This document shows, one piece after another, positions 18,201 to 25,023 of a DNA stretch of 57,352 nucleotides (within the stretch, counting starts at the first letter, position 1; each line of letters starts with the position of its first letter). The DNA comes from an uncultured Clostridia bacterium (GTDB taxonomy: Bacteria > Bacillota > Clostridia > Christensenellales > CAG-314), in the NCBI GenBank assembly GCA_947586855.1, contig CANPXV010000002.1:1-57352 (forward strand). The letters are read 5' to 3'. The notes under the pieces are model-generated. The model was not told the DNA's origin. It worked only from the letters and a program-made list of their open reading frames with translations, and searched no databases. Position numbers and translations under genes: made by a program.

Positions 18201-18725
18201 ATCCAGCATGTCGCCACGCAGCACAAATTCGCCCTCGCCCGATATGCCCTCCACACGACGGTAGCCGTCCTGCACAAGGCGTTTGACAAGCATGGATGTG
18301 TCGTAGCACACGCCCTGTTTCAACGTGAAACAGCCCTCGAAAAAGGCATTGCGCTCGGGCAGATATTGCATGAGCGCCGCCACCGTGGTGATGACAAGCT
18401 CGGCGCCGTTGAGTATGGCGTGCAGGGCACTGTTGCGGCTGTACACCGCATTGCGGGAGAAGTTGGATTTGAACAGCAGCACGTCATCCTTGGCGGGCAG
18501 ATACACCGTGCGGCCGGGGGCAAGCGCCTCCGCCGTGCGCAACACCCGCTGCGCCTCGACATAGTCGCTTGTGACATACAGGCAAAAGCCCTGCACGTCC
18601 GCCGCCAAAAAGGGTTTTTCGTTGGGTTGCACGCCAAAAGCCGCAACAAATTGTTTGTTGCGGGTGTCGGATAGCAGCTTGCGATAGGCTGCGTTGTTGT
18701 TGACTCTGTCCAAAAAGTAGTACAT
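15300..18725 (-). CDS. mfd: Transcription-repair coupling factor Mfd
   Basis: 1141 residues, the usual size. Mfd removes RNA polymerase stalled at DNA lesions and recruits UvrABC. The N-terminal UvrB-like region (1-350) is followed by the CarD-like RNA polymerase interaction domain (KGDYVVHDVHGIGLCEG, about 475) and the RecG-like translocase: Walker A LLVGDVGYGKTE (about 630), DEEQRFGV (about 728), SATPIPRT, and motif VI GRVGRSNR (about 900). The end carries the TRCF domain. The ATG at 18725 gives the expected start. Transcribed alone from the promoter at 18771-18799, divergent from pth, a common neighbour of mfd in Firmicutes. Confidence 0.97.
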   Translation of the reverse strand: MYYFLDRVNNNAAYRKLLSDTRNKQFVAAFGVQPNEKPFLAADVQGFCLYVTSDYVEAQRVLRTAEALAPGRTVYLPAKDDVLLFKSNFSRNAVYSRNSALHAILNGAELVITTVAALMQYLPERNAFFEGCFTLKQGVCYDTSMLVKRLVQDGYRRVEGISGEGEFVLRGDMLDIALPFDKRFRVEFWDDEIEAIHLVNEEGFSAEKVPQAQIYPLYDTVGLESSRLREIEKYISNPKLRTKLGANALARLNEIISALSVSAADGLVDNGWLTPFVRSSTLADYLPADTVVLWDEPKQLSRRVSFLYREHAERIVNLTKAGEVLPLHERTLVPQQQVFGLNFPQIALQTLPYQSEWFAPQAVHSFKTGAVSSYAASSEALAKDIKNWLRLGYETVIFAGADGVEPTRQKLAAEGVYVTCEDRLQPNAADALVLPIGIEKGFVSHTNKLAVIGTRDIGRGLNSQKLHKSRKQAFLSVEKGDYVVHDVHGIGLCEGIEQRLTPSGETMDYIVVLYKGGDKLYVPVDASNLLSRYSGGENPTLSRIGGEDFAKVKNKVRNSVRQMSINLLQLYAEREKKRGFRYHIDEFLEEEFQQYFPYKATEDQLRCQREIQKDLTSDKIMDRLLVGDVGYGKTEVAMRAAFDVVSNGYQVAVLAPTTILTEQHLKTFSERMSHFDIRVACLNRFRSPDEQRRILKAVADGSVDIIIGTHRMLSKDVAFNRLGLLILDEEQRFGVEHKEKIKALKTNVDVLTMSATPIPRTLHMALSGIRDISTITTPPVERIAVETFVVEENDALTVDVITRELARGGQVFCIYNRVQGIESYARRLSELMPNVRFTVAHGQMDEAELEDAVMTFADGKSDVLVCTTIIENGIDIPNVNTLIVVDADRLGLSQLYQLRGRVGRSNRLAYAYFTYRRDKILSEEAYKRLSSITEYSELGSGFKIAMKDLEIRGAGNILGREQHGHIMKVGYDMYARLLKETVDELKGLPPEQKPVAELQIDIDAYAPEGYIPLQTDRMDFYRRLSDCASTEELAALKAQLTDIYGACPKPVLNLFDVAQLKLLAGGAGVSKVVVRPSRGELVFASKDKLMRKEVFDALLVQGKRASVSSTSYSVVFASSDFLQKERLVQAMTDFLNSIQTK

Positions 18726-18770
18726 TGCGTATCGTTGCGCCTGCTTGTGGCAGGTGCGATCACAGGTTAG

Positions 18771-18799
18771 ATTATACCACTTTGTTGCGGGGTTGTAAA
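18771..18799 (-). promoter_or_regulatory. mfd promoter
   Basis: Minus strand -35 TTTACA (18799-18794), 17-bp spacer, -10 TATAAT (18776-18771). Its -35 is the left arm of the palindrome TTGTAAACTTGTTTACAA at 18793-18810. Confidence 0.7.
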
Positions 18800-18803
18800 C
18801 TTG

Positions 18804-18832
18804 TTTACAATCGATAAATTTTGTGCTAAGAT
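18804..18832 (+). promoter_or_regulatory. pth promoter
   Basis: Plus strand -35 TTTACA (18804-18809), 17-bp spacer, -10 TAAGAT (18827-18832), 18 bp before the pth ATG. Its -35 is the right arm of the same palindrome that holds the mfd -35. Confidence 0.65.
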
Positions 18833-18850
18833 ACCTTAGAGGAAAATTTT

Positions 18851-19414
18851 ATGTATCTGGTGGTAGGGCTGGGCAATCCCGAAAAAAAATATTTCAACAC
18901 TCCGCACAATATGGGCTTTTGCGTTGCGGACAGGCTGGCCAAACTGCTGGACTGCCAATTTGTCAAGGCCGAGTGCAAGGCTGTGACGGCGCACATCAAG
19001 GTGGACGGCGTAAAGGTGATCGTCGCCAAGCCCGTGACGTATATGAATTTGAGCGGGGACGCCGTGCTGGAACTGTGCCGCAAATACAAGGTGGAAAAGG
19101 GCCATCTGGCCGTGGTATACGACGACACCGATATCCCCATGGGCAAGCTGCGCATACGCAGTCAGGGCTCGGCGGGCAGCCACAACGGCATGAAGAGCGT
19201 TGTGGAGCGGCTGGGCACCGAGGACTTTGCCCGCATACGGGTGGGCATCGGCAAGGAGACGCCTATGGCAAGGATAGATTTTGTGCTGTCGCAGCTATCC
19301 GACGACGACCTTTCCACGCTTGACCCCGTGCTGGACGCCGCCGCCCGCGCCCTGTGCGACTTTGTGCACGGCACGCCCATCGACCAAGTGATGCAACACT
19401 ACAACACCAAGTGA
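18851..19414 (+). CDS. pth: Peptidyl-tRNA hydrolase
   Basis: 187 residues, typical length. It releases tRNA from peptidyl-tRNAs that drop off ribosomes. The N-terminal VVGLGNPEKKYFNTPHNMGF contains the catalytic N and H of the family (N and H of NTPHN-G), followed by PVTYMNLSG and the DDTDIPMGKLRIRSQGSAGSHNG loop with the conserved aspartate and GGSAGHNG-like turn (one G replaced by S/Q). AGAGG lies 10 bases upstream of the ATG. Single gene ending in the hairpin at 19507-19541. Confidence 0.96.
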   Translation: MYLVVGLGNPEKKYFNTPHNMGFCVADRLAKLLDCQFVKAECKAVTAHIKVDGVKVIVAKPVTYMNLSGDAVLELCRKYKVEKGHLAVVYDDTDIPMGKLRIRSQGSAGSHNGMKSVVERLGTEDFARIRVGIGKETPMARIDFVLSQLSDDDLSTLDPVLDAAARALCDFVHGTPIDQVMQHYNTK

Positions 19415-19506
19415 CCTTGGAAACAAAGTGCACAAAAAAGTGAAAAAATTGAACACATAAAAGCAAAAAAAGTTGGATAACTAAAAAAGATAATAAAAAT
19501 AAAGCA

Positions 19507-19541
19507 AAAAAATTTCTCGCCGCAGGGCGAGAAATTTTTTT
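19507..19541. terminator. Bidirectional terminator between pth and the glycine-rich lipoprotein gene
   Basis: AAAAATTTCTCGCC and GGCGAGAAATTTTT form a 14-bp stem with a GCAG-type loop, A/T runs on both sides. It serves the two convergent genes. Confidence 0.8.
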
Positions 19542-19618
19542 GATATACATCTATAAATTCAATTAATAAATTTTTTGAATATATTTGAGTTCAATTGGCA
19601 ATTGATATGTGCGAAACG

Positions 19619-20935
19619 TTAATTTTGACCCATTGCTCCGTTTTCGCCATCAACGCCATCCGCACCATATCCTCTGGACGGGTTGCGACCGGGCGTTCCC
19701 TTTGTGCCGCCTTTGGCGCCTTTTCCGGGATTGGCCTTGTACAGCTCTACATCTACATTGTAGGCCGAGCCGCCACCTGCGCCGCCTTTGCCGCCGCTGC
19801 CTGCATCGCCGGGCTTGCCACCATTGCTGGATTGAAACTCGCACTTGGTGCTGTTGCCGCCGTCGTTGCCGTTTCCGCCAATACCGCCGTCACCGCCATA
19901 AACGTTGGCAAACTTGTCTGTGGTGCGCACTTCGGCATCATTTTCGAGATACAGGCCATAGCCACCGTTGCCGCCGTCACCGCCACTGCCGCCGTTGCCT
20001 GCGTGGTCGGCTCTTTCAAACGCTGTTGTGTCGGTGTTGTGACCGCCATGGCCACCGTTACCACCGGCGCCACCATTGCCGCCTGCCATGCTGATGATAC
20101 CTTTGTTGTCGATAGAAAGGTCGTTTGCCGCATACAATCCGTTGCCGCCATTGCCGCCCTTTCCTCCGTCAGCGCCGTGTCCGGCTTGGCCGATTTCCTT
20201 TTGGCCGCTGCCTTCTCCGTCGCCACCTTTGCCACCGACACCACCATTGCCACCTTTAAGAGTCAACGTGGAAGATTGATTTGTGGTGAGGTATATTGTG
20301 TTACCCGTTATGGCCGACAATCCGTTTTCGCCGTCCTCGCCCTTGACTCCGTTGTGGGGGTTGCTGGAAGCTTTGTTGATGTTGTAGCTTGTTCCCGCTG
20401 CGCCGTCATTGCCATCGCCACCGCGCACAGAGCAGGTACCCGTCACAATAACATACACAGCAAAATCGGGGTTTACGTCGGAGGCGTCTATGCCGGCTTT
20501 GCCCGTGGGGGCTTCGAACTTGAAATTGCTCAACTCGATGTACACAGGAGAAAATCTGCCGGACACAACAATGTTGAATCCCGTGTAGGTATTGGCAGAA
20601 TTGCCCTCAAAAACAACACGGTTCTGGTTTTCGTTGACAATGAAAGTTTTGTTTATCTCTTTGTCACTTTTTGTAAAGTTTACAAAAGTGCCTTCCACAA
20701 CAGAGCCGTCTTCTTTCTTTTCGCCCTCTTTCTCGTACCATTTGTTGTTGGAGTCGAATACATAACCGTCTTCGACCAACTTTTCCGCCACTTCGTCTTT
20801 TGGAGTTTCTTCCTCGTCATCGTCCGACTTGTTGCCACCCAACCCATCGAACAGCGAGCAGCCACACATTGCGACAAGCGCCAATGCAAGCACTAACGAA
20901 AGAACAACCAAAACAAGCGCTTTTGTATGTTTCAT
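19619..20935 (-). CDS. Glycine-rich repeat lipoprotein
   Basis: 438 residues. Signal peptide ends in AMCGC, a probable lipobox, followed by an acidic linker (DDDEEETPKDE). Residues about 35-170 contain a non-repetitive beta-rich domain (GTFVNFTKSDKEINKTF..., RVVFEGNSANTY). From about 175 to the end, glycine-rich blocks (GGNGGAGGNGGHGG and similar) alternate with short beta-strand stretches (GLYAANDLSIDNKG, GLYLENDAEVRTTD), in four units of roughly 50-58 residues. This resembles right-handed beta-helix or glycine-fold surface proteins rather than collagen, as there is no strict G-x-y. Function unknown; surface exposure is inferred. AAGGAGG 7 bases before the ATG; promoter at 21006-21034 under a divergent Cro/CI regulator. 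Confidence 0.78.
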   Translation of the reverse strand: MKHTKALVLVVLSLVLALALVAMCGCSLFDGLGGNKSDDDEEETPKDEVAEKLVEDGYVFDSNNKWYEKEGEKKEDGSVVEGTFVNFTKSDKEINKTFIVNENQNRVVFEGNSANTYTGFNIVVSGRFSPVYIELSNFKFEAPTGKAGIDASDVNPDFAVYVIVTGTCSVRGGDGNDGAAGTSYNINKASSNPHNGVKGEDGENGLSAITGNTIYLTTNQSSTLTLKGGNGGVGGKGGDGEGSGQKEIGQAGHGADGGKGGNGGNGLYAANDLSIDNKGIISMAGGNGGAGGNGGHGGHNTDTTAFERADHAGNGGSGGDGGNGGYGLYLENDAEVRTTDKFANVYGGDGGIGGNGNDGGNSTKCEFQSSNGGKPGDAGSGGKGGAGGGSAYNVDVELYKANPGKGAKGGTKGTPGRNPSRGYGADGVDGENGAMGQN

Positions 20936-20983
20936 TTTATCCTCCTTGGTTTTGTGATAGATTTTGCACTATCTAAACGATTT

Positions 20984-21000
20984 TATCCCAAAACGGGATA
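20984..21000. promoter_or_regulatory. Operator half of a pair (TATnCCAAnnnGGnATA), site 1
   Basis: TATCCCAAAACGGGATA, an inverted repeat whose arms pair six bases around a five-base centre. It matches the second site at 21008-21024 at 12 of 17 positions; the two centres are 24 bp apart. It lies at the expected transcription start of the glycine-rich lipoprotein gene, where a bound repressor would block it. Confidence 0.55.
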
Positions 21001-21005
21001 TTTTC

Positions 21006-21034
21006 ATTATACCAAGTTGGTATAATTGTGTCAA
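21006..21034 (-). promoter_or_regulatory. Consensus promoter of the glycine-rich lipoprotein gene with embedded operator
   Basis: Minus strand -35 TTGACA (21034-21029), exactly 17 bp, -10 TATAAT (21011-21006): a perfect sigma-A consensus. Bases 21006-21026 are a perfect 21-bp palindrome (core TATACCAAGTTGGTATA at 21008-21024), so on the plus strand the same palindrome supplies an extended -10, TGGTATAAT (21018-21026), for the divergent regulator gene. A promoter this strong with an operator across its -10 implies tight repression. Confidence 0.7.
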
Positions 21035-21054
21035 GAGAAGCTAAAATATTTTTT

Positions 21055-21249
21055 ATGAATAATTTAAGAAAAATAAGAAAAGAAAAACATATGTCTCAAA
21101 TGCAGCTTGCATTGAAACTCGGTGTCAGCCAAAACACCGTAAGCCGCTACGAGACGGAAGAACGTCAGGCCGACTATCAGACATTGATTGCGATTGCCGA
21201 TCTTTTTGACGTTACTGTGGACTATCTTATTGGCAGAACAAGTAAATAA
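21055..21249 (+). CDS. Small Cro/CI-type (Xre) transcriptional regulator
   Basis: 64 residues, almost only a HTH_3 DNA-binding domain: NNLRKIRKEKHMSQMQLALKLGVSQNTVSRYE with the recognition helix at about 25-33, then TLIAIADLFDVTVDYLIG, the standard fifth-helix region. Such single-domain regulators bind palindromes as dimers. The two related palindromes at 20984-21026 sit between this gene and the divergent lipoprotein gene and are its obvious targets, so it probably represses both itself and the lipoprotein. The ATG at 21055 gives the family start; the frame also opens at a GTG at 21028 inside the promoter. No sensing domain is present, so how it is relieved is unclear. Confidence 0.9.
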   Translation: MNNLRKIRKEKHMSQMQLALKLGVSQNTVSRYETEERQADYQTLIAIADLFDVTVDYLIGRTSK

Positions 21250-21279
21250 ATCTCACCCGATAAGTTGCGGGTGAGATTT
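21248..21279 (+). terminator. Terminator of the Cro/CI regulator gene
   Basis: AAATCTCACCCG and CGGGTGAGATTT form a 12-bp stem with an 8-base loop, followed by a T run (21277-21283). It overlaps the stop codon of the gene. Confidence 0.85.
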
Positions 21280-21292
21280 TTTTATAAAAATA

Positions 21293-21316
21293 AAGTCAAT
21301 TCGGGCGAATTGACTT
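21293..21316. terminator. Terminator after the flavodiiron protein gene
   Basis: AAGTCAATTCG and CGAATTGACTT pair perfectly over 11 bp with a two-base centre. The plus strand has T9 after it, the minus strand a T-rich run; it probably ends the flavodiiron transcript 36 bp past its stop. Its stem again carries AGTCAA/TTGACT. Confidence 0.7.
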
Positions 21317-21351
21317 GTTTTTTTTAGAAAATGGGGGTTGGGCGCAAGGAG

Positions 21352-22503
21352 TCAGCGGCACAGGGTGCGGGCGAGGCTATCCAGCTGCGCACGGGTGTCG
21401 TCGGTGAGGGCGGACAATATCGTCACGGTGGGCTCGAAGGTCAGGTTTTTGCAGCTGCCAAGCAGGTTGGCAACCGTTTTTGCCGCCATGGGTGCCCAAC
21501 TGCCGTTTTCGATGAGGGCAATGCGCTTGTTTTGCAGGTTGTGCTCGGCAAGGCGCACGGCCAGATCGTGCATGAAGGGGAACACCGACGCATTGTACGT
21601 GGTGGACGCCAACACCAGCTTGCCGTAGCGGAAGCAATCTTCCAGCGCCTCGGCCATGTCGTCTCGGGCAAGGTCGTGCAGTGCCACCTTGGGGCAGCCG
21701 TATTGTGCAAGCAGGTCGGCAAGCAGCTCCGCGGCCTGTTTGGTGTGGCCGTACACCGAGGTGTAGCAGATGCAAACGCCATCTGTCTCGGTGCCGTAGT
21801 TGCTCCACAGGTTGTACAGCCGCAGATAGTGGCCGAGATTTTCGCTCAGCACGGGGCCGTGCAGGGGGCAGATGGTCTCAATATCCAATGCGGCGGCCTT
21901 TTTTAGCAGCATTTGCACGCTGGTGCCGTACTTGCCCACTATGCCGAAGTAGTACCGACGGGCCTCGCAATCCCACTCTTCGTCGACGTCCAATGCGCCG
22001 AATTTGCCGAAGCCGTCGGCGGAAAACAGCGTTTTGGACAGGGCGTCGTAGCTTACCATCACCTCCGGCCAGTGCACCATGGGCGCAAACACAAACGCAA
22101 GGCTGTGCTTGCCCAGCGACAACACGTCCCCCTCCTTGACGGTGAGGCGGTTGGGCGCAACGGATTTGCCGAGGAAATTTTCCATGATGAGGAAGGTTTT
22201 GGCGTTGCCCACCACGGTTGCGTTGGGATAGCGCTGCAAAAATTGACTGATACTGCCGCTGTGGTCCGGCTCCATGTGCTGCACCACCAGATAGTCGGGG
22301 GTGCGACCGTCCAACTTGGCGGCCAACTTGCCCAACCACTCGTCGGCAAAGCGGCCGTCCACCGTGTCCATAACGGCGATGCGCTCGTCCGCAATGACGT
22401 AGCTGTTGTAGGCCATGCCGTTGGGCACAACGTATTGCCCCTCAAACAGGTCTATCTCGCGGTCGTTGACGCCAATGTAGCCAATATCCCGATGCAATTT
22501 CAT
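21352..22503 (-). CDS. Flavodiiron protein (O2/NO reductase)
   Basis: 383 residues, typical for class A flavodiiron proteins, which reduce oxygen to water or NO to N2O in anaerobes. The N-terminal metallo-beta-lactamase-like domain keeps the diiron motif H76-x-E78-x-D80-H81, a later SADGFG aspartate and LHGPVL histidine. From about residue 250 a flavodoxin domain follows (CICYTSVYGHTKQAAELLADLL, then VLASTTYNASVFPFM). No rubredoxin is fused, so an external electron donor is needed. The ATG at 22503 is preceded by AGAGGTGATC. Weak promoter at 22553-22581; a GGCCCG/CGGGCC hairpin at about 22520-22540 lies in the leader just before the ribosome binding site. Complements the rubrerythrin at 3313. 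Confidence 0.93.
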   Translation of the reverse strand: MKLHRDIGYIGVNDREIDLFEGQYVVPNGMAYNSYVIADERIAVMDTVDGRFADEWLGKLAAKLDGRTPDYLVVQHMEPDHSGSISQFLQRYPNATVVGNAKTFLIMENFLGKSVAPNRLTVKEGDVLSLGKHSLAFVFAPMVHWPEVMVSYDALSKTLFSADGFGKFGALDVDEEWDCEARRYYFGIVGKYGTSVQMLLKKAAALDIETICPLHGPVLSENLGHYLRLYNLWSNYGTETDGVCICYTSVYGHTKQAAELLADLLAQYGCPKVALHDLARDDMAEALEDCFRYGKLVLASTTYNASVFPFMHDLAVRLAEHNLQNKRIALIENGSWAPMAAKTVANLLGSCKNLTFEPTVTILSALTDDTRAQLDSLARTLCR

Positions 22504-22552
22504 TTGATCACCTCTGTTGCGGCCCAAAAAACGGGCCTTTTTTTGTAAAGGA

Positions 22553-22581
22553 ATTATCTCACAAATGGCAAAATTTGTCTA
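22553..22581 (-). promoter_or_regulatory. Probable flavodiiron gene promoter
   Basis: Minus strand -35 TAGACA (22581-22576), 17 bp, -10 GATAAT (22558-22553), about 50 bp before the ATG. Confidence 0.45.
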
Positions 22582-22597
22582 TCGAATGGGCGCAAAA

Positions 22598-23050
22598 TCA
22601 GACGTCCACCCTGTACGAGCGAATGTACACCGCCTTGACGGCGCTTGCCTCCTGCGGGGTAAGCGTGACGCCCAACGTGTTGTAGTGCAGGTCCATGGTG
22701 TGCATGGAGGGGCTGAGCTCCCTGACGGTGAGATACAGCGACGAGCCGTCCAGCGTGTGCCCCTCGGCAATGCAGCGTATCGAGCCGCTCATGCCCTGCG
22801 TAAGCACCAACATCAGGGCGTTGCCGGCAAAAAATGCCTCGTCGTAGAGGGCGTATTGCTCGTCGGTGAGGTTGAAAAAGTCCCCCTCGTGACTGCTGCG
22901 GTAGTCGGCAAGCTGCGTTGCGGAGGTAAAAATTTCAAACGGACGCTGCTCGGCGTCCAGATCGCGCACGGGCTGTGCAAAGCCTGCGCCGAACATAAAA
23001 CAGCACATTGTCATGGTGATTATCAACGCTCCCAAAATTATTTTTTTCAT
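22598..23050 (-). CDS. Small secreted protein of unknown function
   Basis: 150 residues. An N-terminal signal sequence (MKKIILGALIITMTMCCFMFGAGFA) probably cut after the alanine, giving a mature protein of about 125 residues. The mature part is mixed alpha/beta (FEIFTSATQLADYR, YDEAFFAGNALMLVLTQG, then regular beta strands to the end). I recognise no family; the ALMLVLTQG-SGSIR pattern resembles a small protease-inhibitor-like or PrcB-like fold, but that is a guess. GGGAG is about 10 bases before the ATG. It stands alone, facing away from the bile salt hydrolase gene. Confidence 0.6.
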   Translation of the reverse strand: MKKIILGALIITMTMCCFMFGAGFAQPVRDLDAEQRPFEIFTSATQLADYRSSHEGDFFNLTDEQYALYDEAFFAGNALMLVLTQGMSGSIRCIAEGHTLDGSSLYLTVRELSPSMHTMDLHYNTLGVTLTPQEASAVKAVYIRSYRVDV

Positions 23051-23164
23051 TGTCGCACTCCCGGGGTGTGAGCCGCACACGCTGCCGCACGGGCGGAGCA
23101 TGACGTCAGATACATTGTATCACACCTACACTATTGTGTACAGCCCGCAAGGAAAAATTCCCTG

Positions 23165-23193
23165 TTGTTTTTTTGCCGCAAGTGTTGTATAAT
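23165..23193 (+). promoter_or_regulatory. Probable promoter of the bile salt hydrolase gene
   Basis: Consensus -10 TATAAT at 23188-23193 with a weak -35 TTGTTT at 23165-23170, 17-bp spacer, about 50 bp before the ATG at 23244. Confidence 0.5.
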
Positions 23194-23243
23194 ACTCGTT
23201 GCAATTGCCCGACGGGGGCAAAATCTATCTTTTTGGTGAAAAT

Positions 23244-24215
23244 ATGTGCACTTCTGTTTCTTTTACCAACAAGCAACACTACTTCGGCAGAAATCTGGAC
23301 TACGAGTTCAGCTACAACGAGAGCGTGACCGTCACGCCGAGGCGCTATCCGTTTGCGTTCAGGCATGCGGGCGCCGTGCAAAGTCACTACGCAATGATAG
23401 GCATGGCCTTTGTGGTGGACAACTACCCGCTCTACTACGACGCCACCAACGAGGCGGGGTTGAGCATGGCGGGGCTGAATTTTCCCAAATACGCCCACTA
23501 CTTTGCGCCGCAAGCGGACAAAATCAACGTTGCGCCCTTCGAATTTATCCCCTTTGTGCTGTCGCAGTGCGCCACCGTGCAGCAGGCCAAACAACTGCTG
23601 GCAAGCGTCAGTCTGTGCGCAGAGGATTTCAGCAGCCAACTGAAAGCGTCGCCGCTGCATTGGCACATCGCCGACAAAACGGGCTCGGTTGTGGTGGAAA
23701 GCACCGCCATCGGCCTGAAAGTGTGGGATAACCCCGTGGGCGTGATGACCAACAGCCCCACGTTCGACTTCCACCTGACCAACCTGACGCACTATCTGGG
23801 CGTCACAAGAGAGATTGCCGACAATCGCTTTGCGCCCGATTTGCCCCTGACCGCATACAGCAGGGGCGCAGGCGGGTTCGGTCTGCCCGGCGACCTCAGC
23901 TCGGCAAGCAGATTTGTGCGGGCGGCCTTTGCGCTGAACAACTCTGTCTGCGAGGGCGACGAAAGCAGCTCGGTGGGGCACTTCTTCCAGCTGCTGGGCA
24001 GCGTGGCGCAACAAAAGGGCTGCTGCGCTGTGGAACACGGCTTTGAATACACCATTTACAGCAGCTGCTGCAACACCGACAAAGGCGTCTACTACTACAC
24101 CACCTACAACAACGGCGCACTTACCGCAGTGGATATGCACCGCACCGACCTGGACAGCGACAAGTTGACGTCCTATCCGATGCGCACCGCACAACAGGTG
24201 CTGTGGGAAAATTAG
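23244..24215 (+). CDS. bsh: Choloylglycine hydrolase (bile salt hydrolase/penicillin V acylase family)
   Basis: 323 residues, the normal size. An N-terminal nucleophile hydrolase: removal of Met1 exposes the catalytic C2 (MCTSVSF). All other active-site residues line up with Clostridium perfringens bile salt hydrolase: R16 and D19 (GRNLDYEF), N79 (GLSMAGLNFP), N170 (GVMTNSPTFDFHLTNL) and R223 (SASRFVRAAF). It should deconjugate glycine- or taurine-bile salts, or cleave related amides such as N-acyl homoserine lactones or penicillin V; the residues visible fit the bile salt side well, but the substrate is not proven. No signal peptide, so cytoplasmic. The ATG at 23244 is dictated by the need for Cys at position 2. 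Monocistronic, ending at the 24393-24428 hairpin. Confidence 0.93.
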   Translation: MCTSVSFTNKQHYFGRNLDYEFSYNESVTVTPRRYPFAFRHAGAVQSHYAMIGMAFVVDNYPLYYDATNEAGLSMAGLNFPKYAHYFAPQADKINVAPFEFIPFVLSQCATVQQAKQLLASVSLCAEDFSSQLKASPLHWHIADKTGSVVVESTAIGLKVWDNPVGVMTNSPTFDFHLTNLTHYLGVTREIADNRFAPDLPLTAYSRGAGGFGLPGDLSSASRFVRAAFALNNSVCEGDESSSVGHFFQLLGSVAQQKGCCAVEHGFEYTIYSSCCNTDKGVYYYTTYNNGALTAVDMHRTDLDSDKLTSYPMRTAQQVLWEN

Positions 24216-24392
24216 GACTTTGCGGCAAATGTTGGGGTGTGAGCAATAAGTGCATAAAGCCGGATGTTTTCAACTAAACTCCCTGTAATCATCGACCTTC
24301 GCCGAGGTCAGGATACCAAGCCAAGGCGGCGCACCACATTGGACAGAAAGCTTTGCCAACTCAGTCCACCCACAAGGTGCGTTTGGACGAAA

Positions 24393-24428
24393 AAAGAAGT
24401 CAGTTTCCGCATGGAAATTGACTTCTTT
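24393..24428. terminator. Long bidirectional terminator between bsh and rplQ
   Basis: A 16-bp stem with one mismatch (AAAGAAGTCA-TTTCC paired to GGAAA-TGACTTCTTT) and a GCAT loop. It serves both the bsh transcript and the end of the ribosomal protein operon. The remaining bases of the 24216-24504 gap show nothing else I can support. Confidence 0.8.
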
Positions 24429-24504
24429 GTTTACATATTTCGCTTGGTTTGGCAGCGGGGCTGCTCCGCAGGGGAGCAAGTCGGTTGCTCTCGCCAAAAT
24501 GCGC

Positions 24505-25014
24505 TTACAGCACTACAATGAGGGCCATTTCGGCGCCGTCGCCTCTGCGAGCGTTCTCCTTGTAGATGGCCGTGTAGCCGCCGCGCTGACCCTTTTCTTC
24601 GGCTTGCTTGTCGAACTTGGGTGCGTACTCGTTGAACATCTTTTCGATGAGGGGGTGACGCACGGTTTTGGTGCGCAGACGGTACTCGGTGGCGCTCTCC
24701 TTGGGCAGGCGAGCTTCTTGCAAATCAGCCAGGTTGGACATTAGGCGTCTGCGAGCGGCCAGCTTGGTGGGGCCGTCGTTGAGCACGGTGACGGTGGTCT
24801 CCTTGCCGTTGACGATCTTAGGCTTGGACACCTCCACCGTATCCTTGTAGGTGTTGACGGCCAAAGTGATGTATTTTTCGGCAAGTTTTTGCACTTCCTT
24901 GGCGCGGGCCTCGGTAGTTTCCAGCTTGCCATTCCAAAGCAGTTGAGAAACTTGGTTCTTTAACAGAGCCAATCTCGAATCGGTTGCTTTTCCTAATTTT
25001 CTTTGTGTAGCCAT
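24505..25014 (-). CDS. rplQ: 50S ribosomal protein L17
   Basis: 169 residues, longer than the usual 115-130. The N-terminal LGKATDSRLALLKNQVSQLLWNGKLETTEARAKEVQKLAEK and the ending RRGDGAEMALIVVL are L17. An insertion of about 40 residues (VEVSKPKIVNGKETTVTVLND) sits in the middle between the conserved helix and the RRRLMSNL segment. Last gene of the ribosomal protein operon, 9 bp after rpoA as is standard. Confidence 0.95.
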   Translation of the reverse strand: MATQRKLGKATDSRLALLKNQVSQLLWNGKLETTEARAKEVQKLAEKYITLAVNTYKDTVEVSKPKIVNGKETTVTVLNDGPTKLAARRRLMSNLADLQEARLPKESATEYRLRTKTVRHPLIEKMFNEYAPKFDKQAEEKGQRGGYTAIYKENARRGDGAEMALIVVL

Positions 25015-25023
25015 AGTATTCTC

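Noticed and set aside
19790..20250. A CRISPR-like or minisatellite array in the glycine-rich gene
   Set aside because: The periodicity comes from glycine-coding GGN triplets with varied third bases, with no constant repeat and spacer.
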